A DNA stretch of 64,000 nucleotides from Sodalis ligni (GTDB lineage: Bacteria > Pseudomonadota > Gammaproteobacteria > Enterobacterales > Enterobacteriaceae): assembly GCF_016865525.2 (NCBI RefSeq), contig NZ_CP075169.1, positions 930,337 through 994,336 on the forward strand. The letters run 5' to 3'. Numbering within the stretch: the stretch's first letter is position 1; each line of letters begins with the position of its first letter. The translations under genes and the position numbers were made by a program. Of the stretch, positions 8,707 through 19,360 are shown piece by piece. The notes below the pieces were generated by a model that was not told the DNA's origin, did not search any database, and was given only the letters and a program-made list of their open reading frames with translations.

Positions 8707-10020
8707 ATGACTCAACAAGAATATTTACGCCGTCGTCAGGCGTTACTGGCAAAGATGTCTCCGGCCAGCGCCGCCGTAATTTTCGCTGCGCCGGAAGCGA
8801 CACGTAATGCCGACAGTGAATATCCTTACCGTCAAAACAGCGATTTCTGGTACTTCACCGGCTTTAACGAGCCCGAAGCCGCGCTGATCCTGATTAAAAG
8901 CGATGAAACCCACCATCACAGCGTACTGTTCAACCGGGTGCGGGATTTAACCGCGGAAACCTGGTTCGGCCGCCGCCTGGGCCAGGAAGCCGCGCCGGCC
9001 AAGCTGGGGGTGGATCGGGCCTTGCCCTGGGATGAGATCAAAAATCAGCTGCACCTGTTATTGAACGGCCTGGACGTGGTGTATCACGCGCAGGGGGAAT
9101 ATCCGTTCGCCGACGAACTGGTGTTCAATGCCCTGGCAACGCTGCGGCGCGGTTACCGCCAGCAGTTAAAGGCGCCGGCTACGCTGACTGATTGGCGTCC
9201 CTGGGCACATGAGCTGCGCTTGTTCAAATCGGCGGAAGAAATCGCCGTGATGCGCCGCGCCGGTGAAATCACCGCCCTGGGCCATACCCGCGCTATGCGG
9301 GCCTGCCGGCCGGGCATGTATGAATATCAGCTGGAAGGGGAAATCCTGCACGAATTCAACCGCCACGGCGCGCGTTTCCCCTCTTATAACACTATTGTTG
9401 GCAGCGGTGTGAACGGCTGCATTCTGCATTACACCGAAAATGAAGCGATCATGAAGGACGGCGATCTGGTGCTGATTGACGCCGGCTGCGAGTATCGGGG
9501 CTATGCGGGGGATATCACCCGGACCTTCCCGGTGGGCGGCAAGTTCAGCGCCGAACAGCGTGCCGTCTATGATATCGTGCTGGCGTCGCTGAATGCCTCG
9601 CTGGCGCTCTTCAAACCGGGCACCAGTATCCGCGACGTGACCGAGGAAGTGGTGAAAATCATGGTAACCGGCCTGGTGAAGCTGGGGGTCCTGAAGGGTG
9701 ACGTAACCACCCTGATCGGCCAGCAGGCCCATCGGCGTTTCTTCATGCACGGGCTGAGCCACTGGCTGGGGATGGATGTGCATGACGTGGGGGATTACGG
9801 TACGCCCGAACGGGGCCGGATCCTGGCGCCGGGCATGGTGCTGACCATTGAGCCGGGCATCTATATCGCTCTGGATGCAGACGTGCCTCCAGCCTATCGC
9901 GGTATCGGCATCCGCATCGAAGATAACATCCTCATTACCGAACAGGGCAACGAAAACCTTACCGATTCGGTGGTGAAGGATCCGGACGCCATCGAAGCGC
10001 TAATGGCGGCGGCGCGCTAA
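8707..10020 (+). CDS. pepP: Xaa-Pro aminopeptidase
   Basis: PepP removes N-terminal residues followed by proline. It is a cytosolic metalloprotease with a dinuclear Mn site. The 437-residue product has the creatinase-like N-terminal domain and a pita-bread catalytic domain. Metal ligands are visible in DAGCEYRGYAGDITRTFP, in the HGLSHWLGMDVHDVG segment and in LTIEPGIY. The ATG at 8707 follows AGGAGAG; the in-frame ATG at 8686 has no such site. Only 3 bp separate it from ubiH, so the two are probably co-transcribed. Confidence 0.96.
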   Translation: MTQQEYLRRRQALLAKMSPASAAVIFAAPEATRNADSEYPYRQNSDFWYFTGFNEPEAALILIKSDETHHHSVLFNRVRDLTAETWFGRRLGQEAAPAKLGVDRALPWDEIKNQLHLLLNGLDVVYHAQGEYPFADELVFNALATLRRGYRQQLKAPATLTDWRPWAHELRLFKSAEEIAVMRRAGEITALGHTRAMRACRPGMYEYQLEGEILHEFNRHGARFPSYNTIVGSGVNGCILHYTENEAIMKDGDLVLIDAGCEYRGYAGDITRTFPVGGKFSAEQRAVYDIVLASLNASLALFKPGTSIRDVTEEVVKIMVTGLVKLGVLKGDVTTLIGQQAHRRFFMHGLSHWLGMDVHDVGDYGTPERGRILAPGMVLTIEPGIYIALDADVPPAYRGIGIRIEDNILITEQGNENLTDSVVKDPDAIEALMAAAR

Positions 10021-10023
10021 TTC

Positions 10024-11202
10024 ATGACGGTAATCATCATTGGCGGCGGCATGGCCGGCGCCACCCTGGCGCTGGCATTGTCCCATCTGACCGGGGGGCG
10101 GCTCGACATCGATCTGGTGGAAAGCGCCGCTCCTGAAAGCCATCGCCACCCCGGCTATGACGGCCGGTCCATTGCCCTTGCCCAGGGGACCTGCCGGCAA
10201 TTAACCGCTATAGGCGTCTGGCCGGCGCTGATGCCCGGCGCTACCGCCATTACCCAGGTGCAGGTCAGCGATCGCGGCCACCTCGGCAAGGTACGGCTTG
10301 ACGCCGGGGATTACCGGGTACCCGCGCTGGGTTACGTGGTGGAGCTGCATGACGCGGGGCAGCGGCTGTTTTCGCTGTTGCGCCGGGCGCCCGGCGTCAG
10401 GCTGCATTGTCCCGCCACCGTCGCCACCCTGACCCGGCGCCGGGACGATGTGGAAGTGCGGCTGGATAACGGCGGGGTATTGACCGGCCGGCTGGCGGTG
10501 GCGGCGGACGGTTCCCATTCTCCCGTGGCCCGGCAATGCAATATCCAGTGGCGGCAGCAGGATTACCGGCAACTGGCGGTCATTGCCAACGTTTCCACCG
10601 CAATGCCCCACGGGGGCAGGGCCTTTGAGCGCTTTACCGAACACGGGCCGCTGGCGTTACTGCCCTTGTCGGGGGGACGCAGCGCGCTGGTCTGGTGCTT
10701 GCCCGAGTCACGGCGGGAAGAGGTCGGCGCCTGGGATGACGCCCGGTTCCGGGAGGCGTTGCAGACGGCGTTCGGCTGGTCCCTTGGGCGGATTGTTACC
10801 GTGGGGCAACGGCAGATTTATCCCCTGCACCTGCGTACCGCCTCGCATCATATCTCCCATCGCCTGGCGCTGGTGGGCAATGCGGCGCAAACCCTGCACC
10901 CCATCGCCGGGCAGGGGTTCAATCTGGGGTTGCGCGACGTGATGACCCTGGCGGAGACGCTGGCGGACGCGGCGGGACAGGGGCTCGATCCCGGCGGCTA
11001 TGCGGTATTGCAGCGCTATCAACAGCGCCGGTTGCCCGATCAGTCCGGAACGGTAGGCATTACCGACGGGCTAATCGACGTGTTTGCCAACGGGCACCCG
11101 CCGCTGGTGATTGCCCGTAATCTGGGGCTGCTGGCCATGGCGCATTCACCCTGGCTGCGGGACACCCTCGCGCGACGCACCCTGGGCTGGGTGGAGCGTT
11201 AA
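10024..11202 (+). CDS. ubiH: 2-octaprenyl-6-methoxyphenol hydroxylase UbiH
   Basis: UbiH is an FAD-dependent monooxygenase of ubiquinone synthesis and works in the soluble Ubi complex. The 392-residue protein has the N-terminal FAD GxGxxG-type motif (IIIGGGMAGATLAL), the middle DG motif (VAADGSHSPVA) and the second FAD motif with LVGNAAQTLHPIAGQGFNLGL. The last motif usually reads GDAAH in relatives, so the GNAAQ variant is typical of the UbiH branch. It lies between pepP and its paralogue ubiI, in the standard order. Confidence 0.95.
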   Translation: MTVIIIGGGMAGATLALALSHLTGGRLDIDLVESAAPESHRHPGYDGRSIALAQGTCRQLTAIGVWPALMPGATAITQVQVSDRGHLGKVRLDAGDYRVPALGYVVELHDAGQRLFSLLRRAPGVRLHCPATVATLTRRRDDVEVRLDNGGVLTGRLAVAADGSHSPVARQCNIQWRQQDYRQLAVIANVSTAMPHGGRAFERFTEHGPLALLPLSGGRSALVWCLPESRREEVGAWDDARFREALQTAFGWSLGRIVTVGQRQIYPLHLRTASHHISHRLALVGNAAQTLHPIAGQGFNLGLRDVMTLAETLADAAGQGLDPGGYAVLQRYQQRRLPDQSGTVGITDGLIDVFANGHPPLVIARNLGLLAMAHSPWLRDTLARRTLGWVER

Positions 11203-11230
11203 TTTCCGGCCTTCAACGAGGACTTCAGCT

Positions 11231-12460
11231 ATGCAAGCATTCGATGTGGTGATCAACGGCGGCGGAATGGTGGGTTTGACCCTGGCCTGCGGTCTGCAGG
11301 GCAGCGGCTTGCGCGTCGCGGTGGTGGAGCAGCGGATGCCGGAAGCGATTCCCCCGGCCGAAAGTCCGGCGCTTCGGGTCTCCGCCATCAATGCCGCCAG
11401 TCAGCGCCTGTTGCGGCATGTCCGGGTATGGGACGATATCGTCGCGGTGCGCGCCACGCCCTACCGGGGCATGGAAGTCTGGGATAACGACAGCTTCGGT
11501 AAAATCGCCTTTGACGGCGGTCCCTTGGGATTCGAGCAGCTTGGGCACATTATCGAAAATCCGGTCATCCATCAGGCACTGTGGCGCCGGGCCGCCGGGT
11601 TATCGGATGTCGAGCTGTTTTGCCCGGCGTCGCTACGGCAAGTAGCCTGGGGCGAAAACGAGGCGTTTATTACCCTGGATGACGATCGGATGCTGACCGC
11701 CCGGCTGGTGGTGGGGGCGGACGGCGCCGATTCCTGGCTGCGGCGCTATGCCGATATTCCGCTGACTTTCTGGGATTACCAGCATCATGCCCTGGTAGCC
11801 ACCGTGCGTACCGAGCGCCCCCACGGCGGCATCGCCCGCCAGGCGTTTCACGGCGACGGAATTCTGGCGTTTCTGCCGCTGGCGCAGCCCGATGTCTGTT
11901 CCATCGTCTGGTCCCTGCCGCCGGAGTTGGCGGAGCAGCGGCGGCAAATGCCGGCGGAGCAATTCACCGCGCAATTGGCCCGGCACTTTAATCTGGCCCT
12001 CGGTTTATGCAAGCTGGAAAGCGAACGGTTGACATTCCCCCTTACCGGCCGTTATGCCCGGGATTTCGCCGCGCACCGTCTGGTGCTGGTGGGAGACGCG
12101 GCGCATACCGTCCATCCGCTGGCGGGGCAGGGGGTGAATCTGGGATTGATGGATGTGGCCGAATTGCTGTCTGAACTGCAGCGATTGCAAATCGCCGGCA
12201 AGGATATCGGCCATTATGCCTATCTGCGCCGCTATGAACGGCGCCGCAAGCACAGCGCCGCCGTTATGCTGGCGGGCATGCAGGCCCTGCGTGAGCTGTT
12301 TGACGGCAATAATCCCCTCAAAAAATGGGTTCGTGACGCCGGATTGCGTTTAGCGGATACGCTGCCCGGTGTAAAACCGCGCCTGATCCGGCAGGCCATG
12401 GGGCTTACCGAACTGCCGTCCTGGCTGGATGAAGACGTCCGTTCGACTGAAAAAATCTAA
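11231..12460 (+). CDS. ubiI: 2-octaprenylphenol hydroxylase UbiI (VisC)
   Basis: UbiI hydroxylates C5 of the ubiquinone ring precursor using FAD and O2. The 409-residue protein has an FAD motif at the N-terminus (VVINGGGMVGLTLA), the DG motif (VGADGADSWLR) and the second FAD segment GDAAHTVHPLAGQGVNLGL. The ATG at 11231 is chosen because the upstream in-frame extension lies inside ubiH and only codes for its overlap. A Rho-independent terminator follows. Confidence 0.95.
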   Translation: MQAFDVVINGGGMVGLTLACGLQGSGLRVAVVEQRMPEAIPPAESPALRVSAINAASQRLLRHVRVWDDIVAVRATPYRGMEVWDNDSFGKIAFDGGPLGFEQLGHIIENPVIHQALWRRAAGLSDVELFCPASLRQVAWGENEAFITLDDDRMLTARLVVGADGADSWLRRYADIPLTFWDYQHHALVATVRTERPHGGIARQAFHGDGILAFLPLAQPDVCSIVWSLPPELAEQRRQMPAEQFTAQLARHFNLALGLCKLESERLTFPLTGRYARDFAAHRLVLVGDAAHTVHPLAGQGVNLGLMDVAELLSELQRLQIAGKDIGHYAYLRRYERRRKHSAAVMLAGMQALRELFDGNNPLKKWVRDAGLRLADTLPGVKPRLIRQAMGLTELPSWLDEDVRSTEKI

Positions 12461-12498
12461 TCCAAGGGTTTTTTTTCATTATTATTTCTAATCCGAAG

Positions 12499-12541
12499 CC
12501 TCGGCAAAACGTATTCCAACAGCGTTTCGTCGGGGTTTTTT
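12499..12541 (+). terminator. Rho-independent terminator after ubiI
   Basis: A long imperfect stem pairs CCTCGGCAAAACG with CGTTTCGTCGGGG, using G-U pairs. It is followed at once by TTTTTT. It closes the pepP-ubiH-ubiI unit and separates it from gcvTHP. Confidence 0.8.
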
Positions 12542-12881
12542 GTTATCAAATTTTGCGTTGAGGTCCTCCGATTTACCGTTTGTGCGCCGTTATAATCCCT
12601 TTGTCAGCATATCATGCTGATGAGGCGGGGAGAGTCGTTTAACATTATACTTCCTGGCAGGATAATTTAATTTATGGTTTCCCCCTGGATTAGGTGGTAA
12701 CTTCTGGCAAAAGGTATCGTTTGCGCCGATGGAAGCCTGTTTTTTGTATAGGCCGAAAGCGTCGGCGCCTTCCAGGACATTTGTTGTATAGCCTCAATAA
12801 TTCGAGTTGCAATAAAGCCAATGTAATGCAACGTGAAGCATGGCGGTTATATCGTCTGAATTGACCACAAAGAGAGAAAAG
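12542..12881 (+). promoter_or_regulatory. gcv operon upstream region
   Basis: No gene is seen in these 340 bp. In E. coli the equivalent region carries the gcv promoter and binding sites for GcvA, Lrp and PurR. Here a TATACT (12646-12651) and a 6-bp dyad GTTGCA...TGCAAC (12806-12832) are visible, but neither can be assigned to a known regulator with confidence. Confidence 0.4.
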
Positions 12882-13982
12882 ATGGCCCAGCTGACATCGC
12901 TGTACGAACAGCACATCGCGTGCGGCGCAAAAATGGTGGATTTCCATGGATGGATGATGCCGTTGCATTATGGTTCGCAACTGGAGGAGCATCACCAGGT
13001 CCGACGGGACGCCGGCATGTTCGATGTTTCCCATATGACCATCATCGATCTCCAGGGATCCCGCACCCGCGAATTTTTGCGCTACCTGCTGGCCAATGAT
13101 GTGGCAAAGCTGACCCAGCCGGGCAAGGCCCTGTACACCGGGATGCTGAATGCGTCCGGCGGCGTGATTGACGATTTGATCGTTTATTTCCTGGCTGAAG
13201 AGGATTTCCGCCTGGTGGTGAATTCCGCCACCCGCGAAAAAGACGTTGCCTGGGTCACGGACCATGCTGAACCGTTTAATGTCCGGGTAACCGTGCGTGA
13301 CGATTTAGCGTTGATCGCCGTGCAGGGACCGCAGGCCCAGGCCAAGGCGCGGACGCTCTTTACGCCGGAGCAGCTGGCGGCGGTGGCCGGCATGAAGCCC
13401 TTTTTCGGCGTGCAGTCGCAGGATTTGTTTATCGCCACTACCGGCTATACCGGCGAGGCGGGCTATGAAATCGCCCTGCCGAAAACCCGGGTGGAGTCGT
13501 TCTGGCAACAATTGCTGGCGGCCGGGGTCAAACCCTGTGGCCTGGGAGCGCGGGATACCCTGCGCCTCGAAGCCGGCATGAATTTATACGGGCAGGAAAT
13601 GGACGAAAGAATTTCGCCCCTGGCCGCCAACATGGGCTGGACCATCACCTGGCAGCCGGAAGACCGTGATTTTATCGGCCGTGAGGCGCTGGAAGCCCAG
13701 CGCCGCGCCGGCACCGAACAGCTGGTGGGCCTGGTGCTGACCGAAAAAGGGGTGCTGCGCAACGAACAAACGGTGCATTTCACCGACAGCAACGGCAACC
13801 GGCAGACGGGGATCATCACCAGCGGCTCCTTTTCCCCGACGCTCGGGGTCAGTATTGCCATGGCCCGCGTACCCGCCGGTATCGGCGAGCAGGCTATAGT
13901 ATTAATCCGTAACCGCGAAATGCCGGTTAAGGTGACCAAACCCGGTTTTGTCCGCGCCGGTAAACCGGTCGTTCAATTTTAA
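12882..13982 (+). CDS. gcvT: Glycine cleavage system T protein (aminomethyltransferase)
   Basis: GcvT transfers the methylene group from the aminomethyl-lipoyl arm of GcvH to tetrahydrofolate and releases ammonia. The product has 366 residues, the normal length. Family segments include [38 protein letters not shown] and [18 protein letters not shown]. The ATG at 12882 follows AGAGAGAAAAG. It is the first gene of gcvTHP and lies 22 bp before gcvH. YgfZ, encoded further on, is a folate-binding relative. Confidence 0.97.
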   Translation: MAQLTSLYEQHIACGAKMVDFHGWMMPLHYGSQLEEHHQVRRDAGMFDVSHMTIIDLQGSRTREFLRYLLANDVAKLTQPGKALYTGMLNASGGVIDDLIVYFLAEEDFRLVVNSATREKDVAWVTDHAEPFNVRVTVRDDLALIAVQGPQAQAKARTLFTPEQLAAVAGMKPFFGVQSQDLFIATTGYTGEAGYEIALPKTRVESFWQQLLAAGVKPCGLGARDTLRLEAGMNLYGQEMDERISPLAANMGWTITWQPEDRDFIGREALEAQRRAGTEQLVGLVLTEKGVLRNEQTVHFTDSNGNRQTGIITSGSFSPTLGVSIAMARVPAGIGEQAIVLIRNREMPVKVTKPGFVRAGKPVVQF

Positions 13983-14004
13983 CTTTGCGAGAGTGAGGAT
14001 GGCG

Positions 14005-14412
14005 ATGAGCAGCAGCGTGCCTAAAGAACTAAAATACACCACGTCCCATGAGTGGGTCCGTGACGAGGGCGAAGGCGTTTACAGCGTCGGTATCACCGAA
14101 CATGCCCAGGAGTTGCTGGGAGACATGGTATTTATCGATCTGCCGGAAGTGGGCGCCGAATTCGCCGCCAGCGATGATTGCGCCGTGGCCGAGTCGGTAA
14201 AGGCCGCTTCGGATATCTACGCGCCCATCAGCGGTGAAATCGTGGCGGTGAATGAAGAGCTTGAAGCTTCGCCGGAGCTGGTGAACAGCGCGCCTTATAC
14301 CGAAGGCTGGCTGTTTCAAATCAAAGCCGCCGACGAGAGTGAAGTAGCCGCATTGCTCGATGCCGATGCCTATGAGGCCACCCTCGACGAAGAAGATGAC
14401 GAAGACGAATAA
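14005..14412 (+). CDS. gcvH: Glycine cleavage system H protein
   Basis: GcvH is the small lipoyl carrier that shuttles the aminomethyl group between GcvP, GcvT and lipoamide dehydrogenase. The 135-residue product contains the lipoylated lysine in [13 protein letters not shown] and the conserved [12 protein letters not shown]. Two ATGs lie close together. GTGAGG directly abuts the ATG at 13999, so the ATG at 14005 with normal spacing is preferred. The C-terminus ends in a run of Asp/Glu slightly longer than in E. coli. Confidence 0.96.
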   Translation: MSSSVPKELKYTTSHEWVRDEGEGVYSVGITEHAQELLGDMVFIDLPEVGAEFAASDDCAVAESVKAASDIYAPISGEIVAVNEELEASPELVNSAPYTEGWLFQIKAADESEVAALLDADAYEATLDEEDDEDE

Positions 14413-14421
14413 CCGCCGCAC

Positions 14422-14450
14422 GGCCCCGGTGAACCAACCGGGGCTTTTCC
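14422..14450 (+). terminator. Intercistronic hairpin between gcvH and gcvP
   Basis: CCCCGGT and ACCGGGG pair around a short loop and are followed by CTTTTC. It looks like a weak terminator or attenuator that would lower gcvP expression relative to gcvTH, or stabilise the upstream mRNA. Confidence 0.6.
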
Positions 14451-14502
14451 CGACCCGTTTGTGATTTCCCCCGTCCCATGCCCGATGCAGGAATTGTTGT
14501 TT

Positions 14503-17367
14503 ATGACCCAGACTCTCAGCCAGCTTGAACACCATGACGCGTTTATACAGCGCCATATCGGCCCTTCCCCGGAACAGCGGGCGCATATGCTTTCAGCCGT
14601 CGGCGCCGCCACTCTGGACGCGCTGATTGGCCAAATCGTTCCCGCGGATATTCAGCTTTCCGCCCCGCCGGCGGTGGGCGAGGCCGCCACCGAAGCACGG
14701 GCGCTGGCTGAGCTGAAAGCCATTGCCGGCCGTAACCGGATCTGCAAAACCTATATCGGCATGGGCTACAGTGCGGTCATCACCCCGCCGGTGATTTTGC
14801 GCAACATGCTGGAGAACCCGGGCTGGTATACCGCCTATACGCCTTACCAGCCGGAGGTGTCGCAGGGCAGATTGGAAGCCTTGCTGAATTTTCAACAGCT
14901 GACGCTGGACTTGACCGGCCTGGATATCGCTTCCGCCTCGCTGCTGGATGAAGCCACCGCGGCGGCGGAAGCCATGGCGCTGGCCAAACGCGCCAGTAAA
15001 CTGAAACAGGCCAACTGCTTTTTTGTCGCCGACGATGTGCACCCGCAGACGCTGGATGTCGTGCGCACCCGGGCGCGCACCTTCGGTTTCGATCTGGTGG
15101 TGGGACAAGCCGAAGCGGCGCTTGAACTGCCGGGGGTATTCGGCGTCTTGCTGCAGCAGGTAGGCACCACCGGAGAGCTCCATGATTACCGCGAACTGCT
15201 GGCGGCCCTGAAAGCCCGCCGGATAGTCAGCTGCGTGGCGGCGGACATGATGGCGCTGGTGCTTTTGGCGGCGCCGGGGGCCCAGGGGGCCGATGTGGTG
15301 TTCGGTTCTTCCCAGCGTTTTGGCGTACCCATGGGGTACGGCGGACCGCACGCGGCATTTTTCGCCGCCCGCGACGAGGTGAAACGTTCCATGCCGGGCC
15401 GCATTATCGGCGTTTCCCGCGACGCGGCGGGCAATACCGCCCTGCGCATGGCGATGCAAACCCGCGAGCAGCATATCCGGCGCGAAAAGGCCAATTCCAA
15501 TATTTGCACCTCGCAGGTTCTGCTGGCGAATATCGCCGGCTTGTATGCCGTTTACCACGGACCGGCCGGGCTTAAACGTATCGCCGGGCGTATTCACCGC
15601 CTGACCTCGATCCTGGCGGCGGGCTTGACCTCCGCCGGCATCACGCCGCGTTTTGCCCGCTGGTTCGATACCCTGACGCTGGATGTGGCGGATAAGGCCG
15701 CGGTGCTGGAGCGCGCGCGGGAAGCCGGCGTTAACCTGCGTGCCGACCTGGACGGCGCGGTGGGGATTACCCTGGATGAAACCACCGGGCGCGAGGATAT
15801 CGCCGCCCTGTATGCCATTCTCACCGGCAGCCGGCAGGCGCTGGATATCGATGCCCTGGATGCCGGCATCGGCGAGGTGATTCCGGCGCAATGGCTGCGT
15901 ACCACCCCCATCCTGACCCATCCGGTCTTTAACCGCTATCATAGCGAAACCGACATGATGCGGTATATGCACCGGTTGGAGAACAAAGACTTGGCGCTGA
16001 ACCAGGCGATGATCCCCCTGGGCTCGTGCACCATGAAGCTGAACGCCGCCGCGGAAATGATCCCCATTACCTGGCCGGAGTTCGCCGAACTGCATCCGTT
16101 CTGCCCGCCGGAACAGGCTGCCGGCTATCAGCAGATGATAGCGCAGCTCTCCCGTTGGCTGGTGCAGTTGACCGGCTATGACGCGCTGTGCATGCAGCCC
16201 AACTCCGGCGCCCAGGGCGAGTATGCCGGCATGCTGACCATACGGCGCTATCATGAGAGCCGTAACGAGGGCAACCGCCATATCTGCCTTATCCCCAGCT
16301 CAGCCCACGGCACCAATCCGGCCTCGGCGCAGATGGCGGGTATGTCGGTTATCGTGGTGGCCTGCGATAAGCACGGCAATATCGATTTGCACGATTTGCG
16401 TGAGAAAGCCGAACAGGCCGGCGACGAGCTGTCCTGCATCATGGTGACCTACCCTTCCACCCACGGCGTTTACGAAGAGACGATCCGCGAGGTGTGCCAG
16501 ATAGTTCATCAGTACGGCGGCCAGGTTTACCTGGACGGCGCCAATATGAACGCCCAGGTGGGCATTACCTCGCCGGGCTATATCGGCGCGGACGTGTCGC
16601 ATCTTAACCTGCATAAAACATTCTGCATTCCCCATGGCGGCGGCGGACCGGGTATGGGACCCATCGGCGTGAAAGCCCATTTGGCGCCGTTTGTGCCGGG
16701 CCATGCGGTGCTGCATATGGATGGAGTGCTGACCCGGCAGGGCGCGGTCGCCGCCGCGCCGTTCGGCAGCGCCTCCATTCTGCCCATCAGCTGGATGTAT
16801 ATTCGCATGATGGGGGCCGAGGGTCTCAAACAGGCCAGCCAGGTGGCGATTTTAAATGCTAACTATATCGCCAGCCGTTTGAACGCCGCGTTTCCGGTGC
16901 TCTACAGCGGTCGCGACGGCCGGGTGGCCCATGAGTGTATTCTGGATATCCGTCCGCTGAAGGAGGCGACCGGTATCAGTGAAATGGATATCGCCAAGCG
17001 TTTGATCGACTATGGTTTCCATGCGCCCACCATGTCGTTCCCGGTGGCCGGTACGCTGATGGTGGAGCCCACCGAATCGGAAAGCCAGGGGGAGCTGGAT
17101 CGATTTATCGACGCCATGCTGGCGATTCGCGGCGAGATTGATAGAGTTGCTAAAGGGGAGTGGCCGCTGGAGGATAATCCGCTGGTTAACGCGCCGCATA
17201 TCGAGCGCGAGCTGGCGGGGGAGTGGACTCATCCCTATAGCCGTGAGACGGCGGCGTTTCCGGCGGGCTTTGAGCATAAGTACTGGCCGAGCGTCAAGCG
17301 GCTGGATGATGTGTATGGGGATCGCAACCTGTTCTGTTCCTGTGTGCCGGTAAGCGATTACGAGTAG
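14503..17367 (+). CDS. gcvP: Glycine dehydrogenase (decarboxylating), P protein
   Basis: GcvP is the PLP enzyme that decarboxylates glycine and loads the aminomethyl group onto lipoyl-GcvH. The 954-residue protein has the usual bacterial single-chain length (E. coli 957). The N-terminal half has RHIGPS and [13 protein letters not shown]. The C-terminal half has [13 protein letters not shown], the PLP-lysine segment HLNLHKTF and the glycine-rich [10 protein letters not shown]. The ATG at 14503 has AGGA about 11 bases upstream; the longer frame from 14461 is not supported. An unusual repeat array follows the stop. Confidence 0.97.
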   Translation: MTQTLSQLEHHDAFIQRHIGPSPEQRAHMLSAVGAATLDALIGQIVPADIQLSAPPAVGEAATEARALAELKAIAGRNRICKTYIGMGYSAVITPPVILRNMLENPGWYTAYTPYQPEVSQGRLEALLNFQQLTLDLTGLDIASASLLDEATAAAEAMALAKRASKLKQANCFFVADDVHPQTLDVVRTRARTFGFDLVVGQAEAALELPGVFGVLLQQVGTTGELHDYRELLAALKARRIVSCVAADMMALVLLAAPGAQGADVVFGSSQRFGVPMGYGGPHAAFFAARDEVKRSMPGRIIGVSRDAAGNTALRMAMQTREQHIRREKANSNICTSQVLLANIAGLYAVYHGPAGLKRIAGRIHRLTSILAAGLTSAGITPRFARWFDTLTLDVADKAAVLERAREAGVNLRADLDGAVGITLDETTGREDIAALYAILTGSRQALDIDALDAGIGEVIPAQWLRTTPILTHPVFNRYHSETDMMRYMHRLENKDLALNQAMIPLGSCTMKLNAAAEMIPITWPEFAELHPFCPPEQAAGYQQMIAQLSRWLVQLTGYDALCMQPNSGAQGEYAGMLTIRRYHESRNEGNRHICLIPSSAHGTNPASAQMAGMSVIVVACDKHGNIDLHDLREKAEQAGDELSCIMVTYPSTHGVYEETIREVCQIVHQYGGQVYLDGANMNAQVGITSPGYIGADVSHLNLHKTFCIPHGGGGPGMGPIGVKAHLAPFVPGHAVLHMDGVLTRQGAVAAAPFGSASILPISWMYIRMMGAEGLKQASQVAILNANYIASRLNAAFPVLYSGRDGRVAHECILDIRPLKEATGISEMDIAKRLIDYGFHAPTMSFPVAGTLMVEPTESESQGELDRFIDAMLAIRGEIDRVAKGEWPLEDNPLVNAPHIERELAGEWTHPYSRETAAFPAGFEHKYWPSVKRLDDVYGDRNLFCSCVPVSDYE

Positions 17368-17402
17368 GGAAACGGCGGGCAGAGCCGGCATGCGTTCCCT
17401 TC

Positions 17403-17775
17403 AACATGCGCTCCCTTTAACACGCTCGTTGCATGTCTGACGATCGCGGGCCTAGCGCGCCATGAGGCACTCGGTCGGGTGGAAAAACCACGCCCGATTC
17501 GACCTCATTGCCACGCTCTCCCTTTAACACGCTCGTTGCATGTCTGACGATCTCGGGCCTAGCGCGCCATTAGGCACTCGGTCGGGCGGAAAAACCACGC
17601 CCGATTCGACCTCATTGCCACGCTCTCTCTTTAACACGCTCGTTGCATGTCTGACGATCGCGGGCCTAGCGCGCCATGAGGCACTCGGTCGGGTGGAAAA
17701 ACCACGCCCGATTCGACCTCATTGCCACGCTCTCCCTTTAACACGTTCATTGCAGGTCCGGCGTTCGCGGCCCTT
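17403..17775. repeat. Tandem array of 107-bp repeats (array B)
   Basis: Three units start at about 17403, 17510 and 17617, and a partial one at 17724, again with an exact 107-bp period. The unit is a diverged version of array A. It shares CTCCCTTTAACA, GCGGGCCTA, GCGCGCCATG and AACCACGCCCGATTCGAC, with differences such as CTCGGTCGGGTGG for CTCGGTTGGGCGG. The GGGTG/CGCCC stem is kept through a G-U pair, which suggests the structure matters. The array starts about 35 bp after the gcvP stop. Confidence 0.93.
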
Positions 17776-17822
17776 CATTAAATTGCTGTATGGGGTTTCG
17801 ATGAGGCGGCTTGTTGTGTACA

Positions 17823-18509
17823 ATGCAACAAATGTCGGATAAGGTCATCTCATCATTGTCGAATAACAAATCAAATATGCCAATAACCCGAGACGTGCGC
17901 CTGCCGGTGCAGGAGCGTTCAGCGGCTCGTATGGCCAAGGTGCTGGACGCCGCGGAGCGCATGCTGGCGGACGTGGGTCCGGAAAAAACGTCGATTCCCG
18001 CCCTGGCTGAAGCGGCGGATGTTCCCCGCGCCGCCATTTATCCCTTCTTTCCCGATAAATATGCCCTGTTTTCCCACCTGGCGCGTATTCATATGGAGCG
18101 CCTGCTGGATGCCTTGGCGCATTCCCGGACCGGGCACGCCGGTACCTGGCGGGCATGGGTCGAGACGGCAATCGAGGAGACGGCGGATTATTATAACGCC
18201 CATCCGGTGGCGAGCGTGCTGTTGCTAAGGGGCTCATTCGCCGACAGCGATCATGATGCTCATGGCGCCAAGAATGCGGCTATTGGCGATCTGCTGCGCG
18301 CCAAGGCGGCAAGCCTGGGGGAACTGCGGGCGCTGCCGGCGGTGCCGGATGCGGCGACTATCGCCGTTGAGATTGCGTTCGCCTGTATGAAGCACGGCTA
18401 CGGGAAGGAAGGCCGGATATCGCCGGCGATTTGCCGGGAGGCGACACGGGCCGTGACGGCGTATCTTGCGCGCTGGGACGGTGGCGATGTCGGCGATTCA
18501 CCGGCATAG
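17823..18509 (+). CDS. TetR-family transcriptional regulator
   Basis: This protein of about 228 residues has an N-terminal TetR-type DNA-binding domain (KVLDAAERMLADVG, then SIPALAEAADVPRAAIYPFFPDKYALF). A helical ligand domain follows. ATGs at 17823, 17832 and 17877 are all possible starts; 17823 is given, but the conserved part begins near 17890. It is convergent with sitD, whose end lies only 2 bp away. No target gene is evident nearby, so its role is unknown. Confidence 0.85.
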   Translation: MQQMSDKVISSLSNNKSNMPITRDVRLPVQERSAARMAKVLDAAERMLADVGPEKTSIPALAEAADVPRAAIYPFFPDKYALFSHLARIHMERLLDALAHSRTGHAGTWRAWVETAIEETADYYNAHPVASVLLLRGSFADSDHDAHGAKNAAIGDLLRAKAASLGELRALPAVPDAATIAVEIAFACMKHGYGKEGRISPAICREATRAVTAYLARWDGGDVGDSPA

Positions 18510-18511
18510 CA

Positions 18512-19360
18512 TTATCCTGCACCGGTCCGCTTCGTGACTTTTTTGCGCAGCAACGCATAGCATTGCGCCAGTATAAACAGGCCGGCCTGGGTAAGCACAA
18601 TACAGGGGCCGGTGGCGCCGTCGATATGGAAACTCAGCAGCGTGCCGGCAAAGCATGACAGGACCGATACCGCCGTCGCCGTGAGCAGCAGCCGGTCGAA
18701 GTGCCGGCATAGCAGCAGGGCGGTCATGCCCGGCGCTATCAGCATGGCGATGACCAGTATTATCCCCACCGCCTGCAGGGCGGCGACGATGGTGAGCGCC
18801 AGCAGGCACAGTAGGCCGTAATGCAGCCGGCCTACCGGCAGCCCTTGTATCCTTGCTTGCGCCGGGTCGAAACAATACAGCATCAGGTCCCGGCGCTTCA
18901 CCAGGATAATCACCGACGCCGCGGCGATTATCCCCAACTGGTGGTTCAGGCCGGACCGGCTGATGCCCAATACATTGCCGAACAGAATATGGCTGAGGTG
19001 CTGGTGGGTATCGACCCGGGAAAACAGCACCAGCCCCAGGGCGAACATGCCCGAATAGACAATGCCCATCACCGTGTCTTCCTTGACCCGGCAGTGATCC
19101 TTGATATAGCCGGTGGCGGCGGCGCAGGCGATGCCGGCGCCAAAAGCACCGACAATCATCGGCAGGCCGGCCAGATAGGCCAGTATGATGCCCGGCAAAA
19201 CCGCATGGGAAATGGCGTCCCCCATCAGCGACCAGCCTTTTAATACCAAAAAGCACGAAAGCAGGGCGCAGACGATGCCGGTGGCGACGGCGGCAATCAT
19301 CGCCCGCTGCATAAACGGGAACACAAAGGGCTCCGTTACATAGTCAAGCCAGCCGGTCAT
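18512..19360 (-). CDS. sitD: Manganese/iron ABC transporter permease SitD
   Basis: SitD is one of two inner-membrane permeases of the Sit manganese/ferrous iron importer. The 282-residue protein has about eight hydrophobic segments. It has the ABC-3 family signature [19 protein letters not shown] near the N-terminus, nearly repeated in SitC. The start at 19360 overlaps the sitC stop by 4 bp (ATGA), so the two are translationally coupled. The longer frame reaching 19768 overlaps sitC and is rejected. Confidence 0.94.
   Translation of the reverse strand: MTGWLDYVTEPFVFPFMQRAMIAAVATGIVCALLSCFLVLKGWSLMGDAISHAVLPGIILAYLAGLPMIVGAFGAGIACAAATGYIKDHCRVKEDTVMGIVYSGMFALGLVLFSRVDTHQHLSHILFGNVLGISRSGLNHQLGIIAAASVIILVKRRDLMLYCFDPAQARIQGLPVGRLHYGLLCLLALTIVAALQAVGIILVIAMLIAPGMTALLLCRHFDRLLLTATAVSVLSCFAGTLLSFHIDGATGPCIVLTQAGLFILAQCYALLRKKVTKRTGAG

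Noticed and set aside
14593..16281. 562-codon minus-strand frame inside gcvP
   Set aside because: gcvP is certain on the plus strand; the antisense frame comes from GC-rich third positions.
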